64,000 bases of DNA from Ancistrus triradiatus (taxonomy: Eukaryota; Chordata; Actinopteri; Siluriformes; Loricariidae), in NCBI GenBank assembly GCA_025084515.1, contig JAJAGP010000242.1:300976-364975 (forward strand), given 5' to 3'. Below are positions 51,001-63,423 of the stretch, piece after piece. A program made the position numbers and the translations under genes. Below the pieces are notes generated by a model, which worked only from the letters and a program-made list of their open reading frames with translations, had not been told where the DNA came from and did not search any database. Position 1 is the first letter of the stretch. The number at the start of each line of letters is the position of its first letter.

Positions 51001-52650
51001 TTTGGATTTCGAATTTTCCCGAACAAGTGATAAACTCCTCAGTTTACAATAAATTCAACGATAGATTTATCGGAACATATCTCCATCATAAATTGGGGAG
51101 TACCTGTACTCACTAGCAGCATTTATAGCCTGTCTGTCAGCATCTAATCCAACTAATAATTCAATAGCACCTACACTGACTGTATCATTTTGTAATAGTT
51201 ATCACAAAATGATACACGATAGAATAAGTTTAAGGTGATTTATGATCAGCAGCCTACAATTCATAAGACCCCAAAGTATTCAGCAAAATCTCGGTCATCC
51301 AATGTAACAGCACTAAATTTCAACTTTAAATATGGAGTTTTGTGAGTCTAATGCACAATATTTATTCTCTCTGTCTCTCTCAAGGCCAGGCAGCTGAATG
51401 GCCTCTGGGTGTTAGCGGAGAGGAATGTAAACACTGATAATCGCTCAACTCTGCCCTCTAATTAGCACGGTTACTAGTCCACTGGCGCAAATGTACATGC
51501 ATATGCATAAACCTTCTCCATTCTGGTCCATAAAGTTAGGTAAAAATACACAAAATGCGCATGCATAATATAAAAGGAAGAACTACACGAATTAAACAGA
51601 GGCCTGTGCAAAACATATATTTAAATATGGCTTTGAGCCAAATGTTTTCCATTTGTTGAGTAATGAATACACCGTGATGGGCTTATTAGTCACAGGGCAA
51701 CTGCTGACAGATGTTGGAGAGTGTATACACGCGAGTTCATGTTATTGTGGGGGAGTTTTCAGACGAGCAGTAATAAATCATTTGCAGGAACATAAGCATA
51801 CGGTGCCAGAAATGGTGTAAGAAAAAACAAGAGGGTAAAAAACATACCATGTTTTGGGTAGGAACAAAAACTTTTGGCCACATAGTATTTTTAGAAGGAC
51901 TTCTCCAGTTCGATCCATGTGTATTTAGGCAGACGTAATGTACAAAATTTGTTACAGAGCCAAAAACATCTGGTCACACCTTGTAATTAGTGGGTTTAGC
52001 TCACATTTAGTCATAACAGGAGCATTAAAGCAAAACATGTCAGTGAAATCCCTTGACATAAACTGTAAAAGAATTGAACAGCTCAGGTACTTTCAGAGTA
52101 TTGTCACAGGAACACTTTCCAACAAGTCAGACTGTTACATTTTTGCTCTGCCCGACAGTAATGCTGTCTTTGTGAAGTGGAAACATGCGAAAGCTCACAC
52201 ACAAAGCAATGTACTACTAGCAGTTAAGTAGAGCACAATACTGGCTTGGCGTAGGTTGCAATAATTTCCAGGAATTGTTCAGCATGAGGGTTTCCGTGGC
52301 TGAGCAGCCGCACGCAGTGTTCACCATAACACAGGGTTTTGCGGTAGCAGTGGCAGGAGCTTGAAGTATCACACTGCCCTTATTCAGTGACCTCAAGAAT
52401 CCAATAGTGGCAGCTTGGGATAATGGTGAATTCACAATGGTGAATTCTGTACAAGCCTTGAACCTGTTATAGAACATTGTGAGTTTTCATCAGTATACTG
52501 GCAATTCTACACTATGCTGCTGAATGTGGCTACAAAAGTTCAAAAAATAAAACTACATAGTGAAAATGGTGTAATTCTACACCAAATCCTTAACCCATTT
52601 AGTCAAACGCCTTGAGTAGGTGTTTCGAGGATGTCAGAATACAATACAAT
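51001..52650. other. Presumed bmpr2 intron 1; no gene seen
   Basis: Contains the possible Tc1-like end at about 51865-51895. The frame at 51938-52231 has no family features. Confidence 0.4.
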
Positions 52651-54346
52651 CATTGACAAAAAAAATTTAAAACACCTAGACAGAAATGTTGGATTACTTG
52701 AAAACTCTGCATTTAGTAATATAATAAATGTCTTGAAGACATTTCACCCAGTTGACTGACTTTGAGAGGGGGTGCATCATTAGACTGAGAGAAGCAGGAC
52801 GCTCATTTTGTCGAATCGACCGCCATCTAGGCTGTTCTGAACGAACTGTTAGGAGGTGTTGGGAGCAGTGGTTCTGTGAGGGGTTCTGGATTGCCCAGAC
52901 AGACCACCAGTAGAGAGGATCGTTTGATCCGAAGACAAGCTCGAGCAGCTCCCACAGTGTTGTCGTCTACCATCCAGACACAAGCAGCACCTTCCCTACA
53001 CTCCCCTTAACAAAAGAAAATTTGTTGTCACGTCACCTATTATGTTTCCTGCCATTGACAGCCAGTCACCGTCGTCTTTGTTTGCAGTGGTGTCATGAAT
53101 GAGAAACCTGGACTTCTACAGACTGGAACAGTATCGTCTTTAGGGACAAATCCAGGTTCTGTTTGGGATCGGACAATGGACAGTTTTGAGTATGGAGGTC
53201 TCATGAGCTGTTCAATCCTGCATTAATGGGACTAGCTTGGATGCCAGCTTCAGCAACCTACAAGTGTGCAGGACCTACAGGTCCAGCTACAACATCTGTG
53301 GGCAAATGTGCCACAGGATACCATACAAAACCTGTTTGGCTCAATGCCCAACCGGATCTCATCTTGTATCCAGGCTAGAGGTGGCCTAACAGGGTACTAG
53401 AGCCTCTTTTTAGTTGTACAGTCTTCCCCAGTAAACTTAGCCTTTCGCTCCAATACTGTAATCACTTACATACACTGACTGAACAAAAAAAATGTCACAC
53501 TAATATTTGGTTGGACCGACATTGGCTTTGATCACGGCATGTATCCGCTGTGGCATCATTTCCACAAGCTTCTGCACAATATTTATTTCTGGCCAGAGTT
53601 GCATTCATTGCGCAAAGTCTTCTCCAGCACATCCCAAAGATTCCCAATGGGGTCCAGGTCTAGACTCTGTGGTGGCCAATCCATGTGTGAAAATGATAGC
53701 TCATGCTCCCTGAACCACTATTTCACAATTTGACCCTTCTGAAACAGATTACCATCTTTTCCACGACCACAGGATGAGTCTTCTTACCCTGATGCGCCCA
53801 TCACTCTTGAATAGGGTCAATCTAGACTCATCAGACAACATGATCTTCTTCCATTTCTCCAGAGTCCAATCTTTATGCTCCCTAGCAAATTGAAGCAGTT
53901 TTTGCCAGCTAGCCTCACTGACAAGTGGTTTTCTTAAGGTTACACAGATGTTAAGTCCCAATCCCTTGAGTTTTGTCAGTTTTTTCCATTGTGCATGTGG
54001 AAATGCTCTTACTTTCACTATTAAACATATCCCTGAGTTCTACTGTTGTTTTTCTATGATTTGATTTCACCAAACATTTAAGTGATCGCCGATCAGGATG
54101 TCTTTCAACATGGTTGTTTAACAAATGAGAAGCTCCTCACTTCATCAGTTACGGTTAAATAACTTGTTGCCAGTTGACACAATCACCAACGTAGTAATTA
54201 TCCGATGGGAGGCTCTTTTTTTAAACTATTTAACTATTTGCTTAGTTAAATCCAGGTGCTGACCTTTTTTTGGCCAGCCAGTGTATAACATCATATAAAG
54301 TTTCCAACAACCCTTTCTTTGAGAGTTCATTTTTTGTCAATGAGTG
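52651..54346 (+). mobile_element. Tc1 family G, outer element of a nested pair
   Basis: Left CATTGACAAAAAAAATTTAA, right TTTTTTGTCAATGAGTG followed by TA. Between 52740 and 53170 are transposase remnants such as ERGCIIRLREAGRSFCRIDR (near 52768), GCSERTVRRCWEQWF and WTSTDWNSIVFRDKSRFCLG (first Asp region, near 53110). Interrupted at 53472 by family C copy 2. Family G resumes at 54286 for about 60 bases. Confidence 0.78.
53473..54285 (-). mobile_element. Tc1 family C, copy 2, nested in family G
   Basis: Left CACTGACTGAACAAAAAAAA, right TTTTTTGGCCAGCCAGTG, flanked by TA (53471-53472, 54286-54287). Minus-strand transposase remnant at 54018-53810: NICVTLRKPLVSEASWQKLL, KIMLSDESRLTLFKSDGRIR (first Asp). 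The region coding for the second and third acidic residues is mostly deleted. Confidence 0.87.
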
Positions 54347-55509
54347 TATATCTTAATTCCGAACCCCCCCTTGCTTTATCTTCAATCTTCCATCAAGGAA
54401 TAATTACAAAGATTTTTACTAATCTTCCACCAAAGTAAACCACTGTGCTGCATGACCACAACCACAGCATTCAAATGAGAACTGTTGCTGAAAGTAATCA
54501 ATGTCTCCTATGCATTTCAGGGCTAAACAGTGAGGGAATGTCAAGCCAGCCTGCTCTTCCTCTAATCTGTCCATCCTGCCATACTTTCACCCATCTGCTC
54601 CACTCGCCTGAGCCTCGGCACTTCCAAAATATGCAGTGTTTGTGAGAGAGAGAAAGAAAAACTGAGATAAAGACAGAAGGAAAGATTTGAGATTCATCTG
54701 TGACACTATTCAGCATTAACCAAGGTTTCGTGACTCACAACTCTGTAAGAGCTAGCACTGAACTCTCTATGGCAACCAAGCACACACTGACATTTGCAAA
54801 AGTACTGCGTGATGAAAGAGCTGCACCAACACACACTGCAAAGAAAGTTCTTCAGATGACAAATGGCATCATATACCAGAGGAAAGCTAGATAGGAGAGA
54901 AAACGTACAGCAGACAAACAGAGTGCAGTGGGCGAATAAGACCATAGGCATGTCTACACAGCCCCACATTTATCAGCTATTCATCATTCTTGGGACTGTT
55001 AAAAAGGTCCAGGGACCATGCAGGTTATTGCTTGTCATGATGGCAGGACAATAAAAATCTTTGGTCTCTCGGTCCCTTGGATTTCTAGTAGTTAATAAAT
55101 GTAGTCAGACTTTGTTGCATCACAGGCCGAGCTGGGCAAGGAAAATTTTACTTTTATCAGCAATTTAAAAAAAGACAGCAGAACAGGATTCCATACAAGG
55201 AAAAAACAACAGTTGAAGGATCATTAGGACCATTAGCTAAACAAGAAAAATAAACCTACTGTCTTATCTTACCACCTACTTGCTGCACTAAAGTACACAA
55301 TAAAAAAATGCCTTAAGGTAGTACAAGTATGCGACATTTAACGAATTCAATACGTTCTGTGAAACAGGTCGGACAATTAGTACAGTATTTTTATGCTACT
55401 GTAATGTAAATATAAAGGGTATTTCCACAAGTAAACTGCATACAAATGATACATACATGTGTCAGAGACACCGCTGAAAACACTACTGATTGAAATGACT
55501 GATATTTTT
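54347..55509. other. Presumed bmpr2 intron 1; no gene seen
   Basis: No repeat family or coding signal recognised. Frames of 60-90 codons here have no supporting features. Confidence 0.4.
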
Positions 55510-55635
55510 CTTTGACTCACTAATATTTCGTTGGGCCGCCTTTAGTTTTGATTACAGCACACATTCGCTGTGTCATCATTTCCACAAGCATCTGCAATGT
55601 AACCACATTTATTTCTGTCCAGAGTTGCATTCATT
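55510..55635 (-). mobile_element. Tc1 family C, copy 3, terminal fragment cut by a SINE
   Basis: ACTAATATTTCGTTGGGCCG, TTTTGATTACAGCACACATT, CACAAGCATCTGCAATGTAA, CTGTCCAGAGTTGCATTCAT match 37965-38085. It stops abruptly where the SINE at 55636 begins. Confidence 0.8.
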
Positions 55636-55787
55636 TCCCTTATCCAGAGCGACTTACAATTGATACAATCTTACAATTCAACCAATTGTGGGTTAAAGGA
55701 CAGTGACAGCTTGGCAGAGGTGGGATTTGAACCCTGGACCTTTTGGTCCATACTCCAGTACCTTAACCGCTAGGCTACCACAGTCCA
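55636..55787 (-). mobile_element. tRNA-derived SINE, inserted in Tc1 family C
   Basis: Read on the minus strand: TAGCCTAGCGGTTAAGGTAC, AAGGTCCAGGGTTCAAATCC and the tail AGTCGCTCTGGATAAGG. The SINE tail abuts the family C fragment. Confidence 0.87.
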
Positions 55788-55802
55788 TAACTTTTTTGTC
55801 CA

Positions 55803-55934
55803 CTTACAATTACACTTACAATTGACACAATCTTACAATTGTAACAAACAACTGTGGCAATGGTAACAAACAGCAATGGGTCAATGAGGTGGGATTTGAA
55901 CCCTGTATCTTAATCACTAGGCCACCACTGTCCT
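55803..55934 (-). mobile_element. tRNA-derived SINE, second diverged copy
   Basis: Minus strand GGACAGTGGTGGCCTAGTGA then TTAAGATACAGGGTTCAAAT; lacks the GGATAAGGGCGTC tail. In direct tandem with the SINE at 55636. Confidence 0.7.
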
Positions 55935-57038
55935 AGTGATGAAACAGCCAGCTGAAACAGAGACTCAATGATTGAATGTGAATCAGTTTATACAGTTACA
56001 GTTTAAATACAATATACAGAATGAGGGAACAAACAAAGGAGTACTACTTACAATAGGATGGGCACATACACATACAAAGAGCACAACTTGTTAGAAATAA
56101 ATAGTGGAAATTCATCTACATAAACATGAGTACCTTTCACAAAGAAGTCTCTCAATACAGTCACAAAAGAGCAGTGTTAATTTTGATAGATGATTTTTAT
56201 TTAGTTTTAGAAGTTTGACTAAACCTCATTTGTTTTAGTCACACTGTAGTCATTTAATTGTTGTTAGTTTTAGTGTAGTCTTATTTGACAAAGACTAAAA
56301 ACATTCTACTCTAGTTTTAGTCAACTAAATAAATAAAAAAATGCAGTTTTGCATTTTTAAAGGTTTTACTATTTTAGCAGCATAGTTGGTACATAAAAGG
56401 TCACATCTTTTTTGTTTATTGTTCCTATTAGCAGGAACCCAGAAATGTCAAATTCATAGCAACAGTATTATATGCAAATGGTCTGGCACTCCAAGCAAAC
56501 GAAAATATGTTACCACAACATGCATAAGACTGCACGTCAAAACTTCTACAGGAGTGAAAATTGCAGTTTACACCCCAGTGAAAATGTGTTTTTTCTTCAT
56601 TTTGAGCTGAATATCAATATAGTATATCACAAAAATAAATATCGCGATATATTGCTGTATCATTTTTTTTTTTAAGCACAGCCCTATTATTTAGTATGGT
56701 ATTTTACATTTTGGAACATCATGTACACGTGTCATAAAACAACAGCTGCAAAAATGCAAACTGCTGATCTGGCACAGCTCTACCCTTAAATATCTGACCA
56801 TCCCAAGGCTGTTTTGATGGAAGCATAAGCCATACTTTACTGCCACTGATGAATTCTCAGGGCCAACCTGCTCTTTTTGCATTTATACAATGACAGTCAA
56901 CAAGATGAATAATACATTACAGAATATTCACAGAGGAAGTACTAAGCTGAGGGGCATATTCTCATAATATTAACTCCATTACAAGATCATTCATTAATTT
57001 AAGAGTGTTTTCTAAAAAAATGTATCGTTATTAAAGTA
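55935..57038. other. No gene seen; ATCGTGATA-family fragment at 56560-56690
   Basis: ATTGCAGTTTACACCCCAGT and AATATCGCGATATATTGCTG, then AGCACAGCCCTATT, are a fragment of the same small-element family as 28540-28815. 56160-56340 is rich in TTTTAGTC-type motifs. Confidence 0.45.
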
Positions 57039-57975
57039 CAGTGGGGCGAAAAAGTATTTAGTCAGCCACTGATTATGCAAGTTCTCCTACTTAGAAATAT
57101 GAGAGAGGTCTGTAATTTTCATCATAGGTACACTTCAACCATGACTGACAACCACGATTGAGAAGAAAAATTCCAGGAAATCACATTGTAGGATTTTTAA
57201 AGAATTTAATTGTAAACCATGGTGGAAAATAAGTATTTGGTCACCCACAAACAAGCAAGATTTCTGGCTCTCACAGACCTGTAACTTCTTTAAGAAGCTC
57301 CTCTGTCCTCCACTCATTACCTGTATTAATGGCACCTGTTTGACCTTGTTACCTGTATAAAAGACACCTGTCCACAGACTCAAACAGTCAGACTCCAAAC
57401 TCAACCACAGCTAAGACCAAAGAGCTGTCGAAGGACACCAGGAAGAAAATTGTAGATTTGTACCAGGCTTGGAAGAGTGAATCTACAATAGGCAAGCAGG
57501 TTGGTGTGAATAAATCAACTGTGGGAGCAATGGTAAGAAAATAGAAGACATCTAAAACCATTGATAATCTCCCTCAATCTGGGGCCAAACGCAAGATCCC
57601 ATCTCATGGGGTCAACAGCCCCAAAACATCACTGCTCTAGAGGAGATCTGCATGGAGGAATGGGCAAAAATACCAGCTACAGTGTGTGCAAACCTGGTGA
57701 AGACTTACAGGAAACGTTTGACCTCTGTCATTGCCAATAAAGGTTATGTTACAAAGTATTGAGTTGAACTGTTGTTATTGACCATTATTTTCCACCATAA
57801 TATACAATAAAATTCCTTAAAAATCCTACAATGTGATTTGCTTATTTTTTTTTGTTCTCATTTTGTCTCTCATAGTTGAAGTGTACCTATGATGAAAATT
57901 ACAGACCTCTCTCATCTTTCTAAGTAGGAGAACTTGCACAATCAACCGCTGACTAAATACCTTTTTGCCCCACTG
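57039..57975 (+). mobile_element. Tc1 family B, copy 4, internally deleted
   Basis: CAGTGGGGCGAAAAAGTATT to ACCTTTTTGCCCCACTG, flanked by TA (57037-57038, 57976-57977). The transposase keeps its N-terminus (KKIVDLYQAWKSESTIGKQV, GVNKSTVGAMVRK near 57440-57540) and C-terminus (EEWAKIPATVCANLVKTYRK, TSVIANKGYVTKY near 57655-57760); the catalytic core is deleted at a GTCAACAGCCCCAAAACATC junction near 57612. Confidence 0.92.
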
Positions 57976-58079
57976 TAGTTCCATTGAAATAAGGTGCTAG
58001 CTGTTTACATGTTTCTTCAGATACGAAAGGAACCAGACAGTAACAAAAAGAACACATCAACACTTCACACACTATATTA

Positions 58080-58160
58080 GTGGTCGACTAATACTGGCCG
58101 ATTAACGCCATTTGAGATAATCGGCATCGGCCAACATTTGCGGTCATGTGGCTGATATTC
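58080..58160. mobile_element. Fragment of a GGTCGAC..ATCGGCC small DNA element
   Basis: TAGTGGTCGACTAATACTGG then GATAATCGGCATCGGCCAAC recalls the end of a common fish hAT-like miniature element. The other end was not found. Confidence 0.4.
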
Positions 58161-58485
58161 ATAAATAGTGGAGAAAATGCAGAGAAACTTTACAACTTTC
58201 ATCTCCTAAACTGGGATTACTGAGTTGCTAAGAGCTGCTGAGAGAACATTCAGTGAGAGTGGGGTCAGCTTTACAATTTGCTGCTCTTAACATTTAAACA
58301 TTTTCATTTTTTCCCCAGAAACAAGATGATGCTATTATCTGGGAATAAATGTTGTTGTTCAATGTAATAAATTTTTTTTAATTAAAAAGACAGTGCTTTA
58401 AATAAATGTTCATCTGTCTTCAGCAATCTTGTGACTCGTTTATTATTAGTGTTTTCAGTTGCGAAAAAATCTAAATACACTGGCA

Positions 58486-58632
58486 CCTCGGTTCTTGACC
58501 GCCTCTGAACTTGCCAAATTTGGTTCTACAAACATTTTGGCTAGAAACATGCGTCTCGGTTCTTGTCGTTTGCTCGGTACTCTGTGCACTTGAGCTTGTA
58601 TTCAGCCAAAACTCGATTCACAATTAGCTACA
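58486..58632 (+). mobile_element. Dispersed repeat P fragment, copy 4
   Basis: CACTGGCACCTCGGTTCTTG, GTCGTTTGCTCGGTACTC, CGATTCACAATTAGCTACAC, AGTGATTCAGA match 40038-40250. It stops where the family F remnant starts. Confidence 0.6.
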
Positions 58633-58634
58633 CA

Positions 58635-59100
58635 GTGATTCAGAACCTGATGCCCACCATTTAGTATGGTGGAGGATCTGTGATGTTGTGGCTCTCTCCA
58701 AAGGTACTGGGAACCTTGTACAGGAGACATTGGCCCATCATGGACTCAAAAAATCCAGACATTTGAACTAAACATTTGTCTACCTTTGCCAAGAAACTAA
58801 AATGAGTCATCACTGGACATTTAGCAGAATAATGATCCAAAACATGTCCAGATTAACACAAAAATAAGCTTCTGCCATAGCCATTACATCCCCTTGCAGA
58901 AAATCTGTGGGGTGAGCTAAAGTGAAAATGACTCACCAGGAGACCTGGGACCTTGGACGATCTGAAGAGATCCAGTAAAGAGGAATGGTCTCAAATTCTC
59001 TGCTCTGTATTATCTAACCTTGTAAGATGTTAAGTGTTGCTTGCATGCACAAAGTATTAAATGCAGGGATGCCAATAATTGTGAGACGTGGTTTTGTTCC
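58635..59100 (+). mobile_element. Tc1 family F remnant
   Basis: A transposase-derived block with GGAGGATCTGTGATGTTGTG (GGGSVMLW-type motif), CAAAGGTACTGGGAACCTTG, AGAATAATGATCCAAAACAT (second Asp, DNDPKH-type), AGATCCAGTAAAGAGGAATG, ending at GATGCCAATAATTGTGAG. Frames are broken throughout and no left terminal repeat remains. Confidence 0.7.
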
Positions 59101-59124
59101 AAGTTATTACTGTATTTATTTATG

Positions 59125-59425
59125 AGAACGGGCAATATGACAATATTTTATCGTATCATGATCAATTTTGTTATCGTGTTAAACAATATGCTTTTCTAAG
59201 CATAATCAAGGATATCACCAGTGCTTAAAGAACACTGAAACACTGCATGTTTCGTTTAATTGGACGAATTGCAAATTTTGAATGAAAATCACTTTCCTAA
59301 GTATGGGAATATATTTGAAATAGTATTTTTTAAGAATCTGTTTCTACTGACGCAGTTTGTTTAGGATCACATGTATTGTAATTTAAATATTGTGATATAA
59401 TATTTGTACCATATCGCCCACCCCA
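59125..59425 (+). mobile_element. ATATCGCCCA family small element, copy 3
   Basis: GGCAATATGACAATATTTTA to GTACCATATCGCCCACCCC: ends are roughly inverted (GGGCAATATG / CATATCGCCCA). Internal match to 13125-13345. Confidence 0.6.
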
Positions 59426-59829
59426 TATAAGGTGAATGTCTTTTAACTCTTTCTACTCTATACTGTCAGTCTATTGTCTATAGGTAGACCCCATCAGTGA
59501 AAACAAAATGGTGGAAGACGACAGGATCAGGATCATTTAATATTCCTAACCAACATTATAATTTTTCCTCAGTGTTTGATCACGTAGCCTGTTGAGATTC
59601 AGCCATCTGGCAGTCTGGCAGTTCTTGGTCCATGTGGAATTGTTTTGTTAGAGCCTATTTGTGGGGGCTGCTGACAGCCAATGTCTGTGTTCTGGATCTG
59701 ATGTTCTACAATGCTTCATATGGAGCCACCTGTACCACCTTGCGCAGGAAATAACCTAGCTCGGACGCCAGAGAATTCCACAGTCAAGATACCCTGCAGT
59801 GACTATGAACTGTAACACAGGTAATTAAA

Positions 59830-60225
59830 CACAATGTTTAATAACTATCCAATCAGCGTCTGTTCACTTTAACAACCGAGGTTTTAAAAATTATAATTAA
59901 AAATTTGTCTTTTAACAAACTCCAGACATTGCAGCTGTAAACAACCAATCAGTAAGGTCACTTCAACAGCCAAGTCATGTCAAGTTACTACTCATTAGCT
60001 CACGTTTGGACTAGAGACTGTTGGTTGATGTGTTTAGAGACTTTATGTGAAAGTTACTCGTGTTTGTGTATGACTTTCCGCTACTTATTTGTAACCAGCT
60101 GTAAATGCCACTCATAAGTGTATGTGCCTGTCCTATTGTAAGTACTACTTCTTTGTTGGTTACTCCACTATCTGTATACTCTCTCTAACCTATAACTATA
60201 AAAACTGGTTCAAAGTCACTCACTG
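59830..60225 (+). repeat. Dispersed repeat H, uninterrupted copy
   Basis: Full reference copy: ACAATGTTTAATAACTATCC to AACTGGTTCAAAGTCACTCA. Its CTATCTGTATACTCTC phrase at 60168-60183 is the empty site for the Tc1 composite at 10283-12801. Confidence 0.8.
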
Positions 60226-60840
60226 TGTCTCTGTTTCATCTGGCAGGTATTAAACTTATGTAGGATTTTTGTTGTGGGACTGTGAAAATTGTTTTGTGAT
60301 GTCAAATATTGCTCAACACATTATCAATGACATTATATGATACAAATCAAAAAGGGTTTACATTAAGGTACGTAACTAACATTCAGGTATGTAAATGACT
60401 TTTTATCATTACACCTGCTTTTGCTACATTTTGTTAAGACAATTGGTGTATATATATAATATTATTAGCAACAGCACCTCAACCTAACACTAAGACCTAT
60501 GCAAGCTATTTATCTTGATGTCACCAGATTCGTATTTATAAAAGTTTATACAATGAAGTCAATTCCAAAGTAAAGTCAAACTCAACACAAAAGCAAAACT
60601 ACAGGTTTCACCATGGGCCTCTTCATCTTCAGACACACCAGCTTTAGAGCAAATATGACAGGAAGCACATTGACATATGACAGGGGTGAACATTACAACT
60701 CAGAGAACTTAAAAACTACACAGGGGTAGGAAAGAGCTAGAAAGGTAAATGATAGGAAAACAAGAAATCAGAGAAGGTCTATATAACATGTGGAAAAGGT
60801 GTTGCATTTTTACTGTCACTATTTAATTTAATATTTAATT
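60226..60840. other. No gene seen
   Basis: AT-rich; no repeat or coding signal recognised. Confidence 0.4.
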
Positions 60841-62990
60841 TTGTCATGTCCAGAACAGTGGAATACACTTTTCATCTGGTTATGAATAAAATTGCTCTCT
60901 CTCATTTCGATCTGTTTTTTATTTCGATTGTTGTTATTTCGTTCTTTATAAAGCACACTGCCTGTTCTGTCATTGTGTACTTTGTGGATGGAATTGTTTG
61001 TTCTTTATGTTTTTCTGTTTTCAGATTACATTACTTGGTCTTTATAATTTGGTTCTTTATAGATGAAAATGTTATTTATGTTCTATTTTTTAAATGAAAC
61101 TGCTTATTCCTTGTTATTTTGTTTTAGAAATTAAATTTCTTGCTATTTGTGTCACTCATGTTGTTTTTAGATTACATTGCTTGTTCTTTGTCATTTTGTT
61201 TAATAAAGAATTGTGGTTGAGCTTTGCTATGTTCTGTTTTTTAAATGCAATTGCTTGCTCCTTGTTATTTAGTTTTAGAAATGACATTTCTTGTTCTTTA
61301 TGTTGTTCTGTTTTAAATTACAGTGCTCGTTATTATTTTGTTGTTTATAAATGAATCTTCTGTTCTTTTGCATTTCATTCTGTTTTTTAATGAAATTACT
61401 TTTCATTATAAGTTACATGTTCTTTATAAGTTACACTGCTTGTCCTATGTCATTTTGTTCTTTATAAATAAAATTTCCTGTTCTTTGTTATGTTTTTAAA
61501 TGACATTGTTTGGCCTTTGTGATTTTGTTCTTTATAGGTGAAATTGCTTGTTCTTTGTCATGTCGTTGTCAATTCAATTGCTTGTTATTTGATATTTTGT
61601 TCTTTATAAATTACGTTGCTTGTTCCATATCGTTTTGTTCCTTATGGATGAAATTGCGCGTTCTTTGTTGTCTTGTGCTGTTTTTATATTAAATTGCTTG
61701 TTCTCTGTCAGTTCGTTTAATAAATGAAATGTCTTGCTTTTTATGTAATTCTGTTTTTAAATTTCATTTTTTATTAATTACAGTGCTTGTTCTTGTTAAT
61801 TTTGTTGTTTATAAATGAACCTGCTTGTTTTTTTGTATTTCATTCTACTTTTAAATGAATTATAGTCATTGGTTTTGATTCTGTTCTTTATAAATTCAAT
61901 TGCTTGTTCTTTGTTATTTTGTTCTTTATAAATGAAAGTTCTTTGTTATGTTGTCTTTTTTTGGCTTTGTCCATCATATATTAAATTGCTTGTTCTTTGT
62001 TGTGTCATTCTTGTTCTTTACTTTATAAAATTAATTAATTCATTTTATAAATTAATGAAGTTCTTCATGTTCTGTTTTTAAAATGAAATTGCTTGTTCCT
62101 TGTTATTTTGTTTTATAAATGAAGTTTCTTGCTCTTTTTGTTGTTCTGTTGTCAAATTTCATTCTTTATAAATTACAGTGCTTGTTCTTTAAAAATGAAC
62201 CTGCTTGTTCTGTGAAACTGCTTATTCGTTTACAAATAAATGTGTTTTTTTAATGTTCTTTCTTTAAAATAAATTGTTCTTTATAAATGCACCTGCTTGT
62301 TCTGTTGTATTTCGTTCTGTTTTTAAATGAAATTACTTGGTCATTGGTTTCGATTCTGTTCTTTCTAAATTCAATTGCTTGTTCTTTGTTATTTCGTTCT
62401 TTACAAATTGCGTTGCTTCTTCTATGTCATTTTGTTCCTTATAAATGAAATGTTCTGTTCTTTGTTATGTTCTGTTTCAAAATTACATTGCTTGGTGTTT
62501 GTGATTTTGTCCTTATAAATTTAATTTCCTCTTCTTTGTTATGTTGTCCCGTTCTTAAATTGCTTGTTCTTTGTTATTTTGCTTAAAAAATGTTTGCTTA
62601 ATAAATATATGTCATTTCATTTTTCAGAAATGAAACGGTTTGTTCTTTTGTTTTTCGTTTTTTTATTATCATTAAATTACCTGGTCTTTTTTATTTCGTT
62701 CTTTATTTATTCAATTGCGAGGTTCTTTGTTACTTCTCTATAAATGATATGTCTTGTTTTGTGTCATTTCTGTTTTTACAAAGGTTTTTTTTGTTCTTTG
62801 ATGTGTTGTTCTGTTTTTCTAAATGAAATTGCTTGCTTTTATAATGCTGTTCTTCACATGTAAAATGTCTGGTTTCTGTTAAGTTTTAAATGAAATGGCT
62901 TGGTCTTTGTGTTTATTAATGACACCGTTTGCTCCTTGTAATGTCGTTCTTCGTGAATGAAATATCAGAATATTTTTCATTTCTCTATTA
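60841..62990. repeat. 2.1-kb degenerate AT-rich minisatellite
   Basis: Variants of TTGTTCTTTATAAATGAAAT and TGCTTGTTCTTTGTTATTTT repeat dozens of times with an irregular period of about 50-60 bases. The T-rich strand gives runs of Phe/Leu/Val-rich frames (60846-61354) that are artefacts. Almost no G+C-rich sequence interrupts it. Confidence 0.92.
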
Positions 62991-63366
62991 ATGAATGAAA
63001 ATGAGGATCTTTGTCATATGGTTCTTTACACACATACTTTGTTCACTCATGCTCATTTCCCCGTAAGACTCTGCAAAGATTTGCATTCAACTGTAAGAAG
63101 CTGCACATACATATACTGCTGGGAGAACTCGGTGCGCTGTAGCAAAAAAAGAATATCCAATAATGGTGATGTGGAAACGTAACACTGGTCCGTGTTACTG
63201 CACACTGCATCCGGACACTATGCAGTACAGCGGTAAAAGACCTTTGCTCTTTTTACTGAAACAGATCTCCATCTATTTACGTAAAAGTGCTAAGTATTTC
63301 TGCTGCTTTTTCCTAACCCGATCCCTCAAGAACAGAGACAGAGGAGAATGAGAGAGAAAATGAGAG

Positions 63367-63370
<4 letters not shown>
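62991..63370. other. No gene seen
   Basis: Sequence between two simple repeats; no feature recognised. No signal-peptide exon for bmpr2 was found here on the minus strand. Confidence 0.4.

Positions 63371-63420
<50 letters not shown>
63370..63420. repeat. (GA)n microsatellite
   Basis: About 25 GA units. Confidence 0.95.

Positions 63421-63423
<3 letters not shown>

Noticed and set aside
48228..51895. A single large Tc1-like element spanning bmpr2 exon 2
   Set aside because: The end-like sequences at 48231 and 51890 are weak, 3.6 kb apart, and enclose a conserved exon and another complete Tc1. They are more likely two unrelated fragments.
60846..61354. Two adjacent Phe/Val/Leu-rich frames that look like membrane proteins
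   Set aside because: They come from the T-rich minisatellite, and the hydrophobic pattern is what T-rich codons give.
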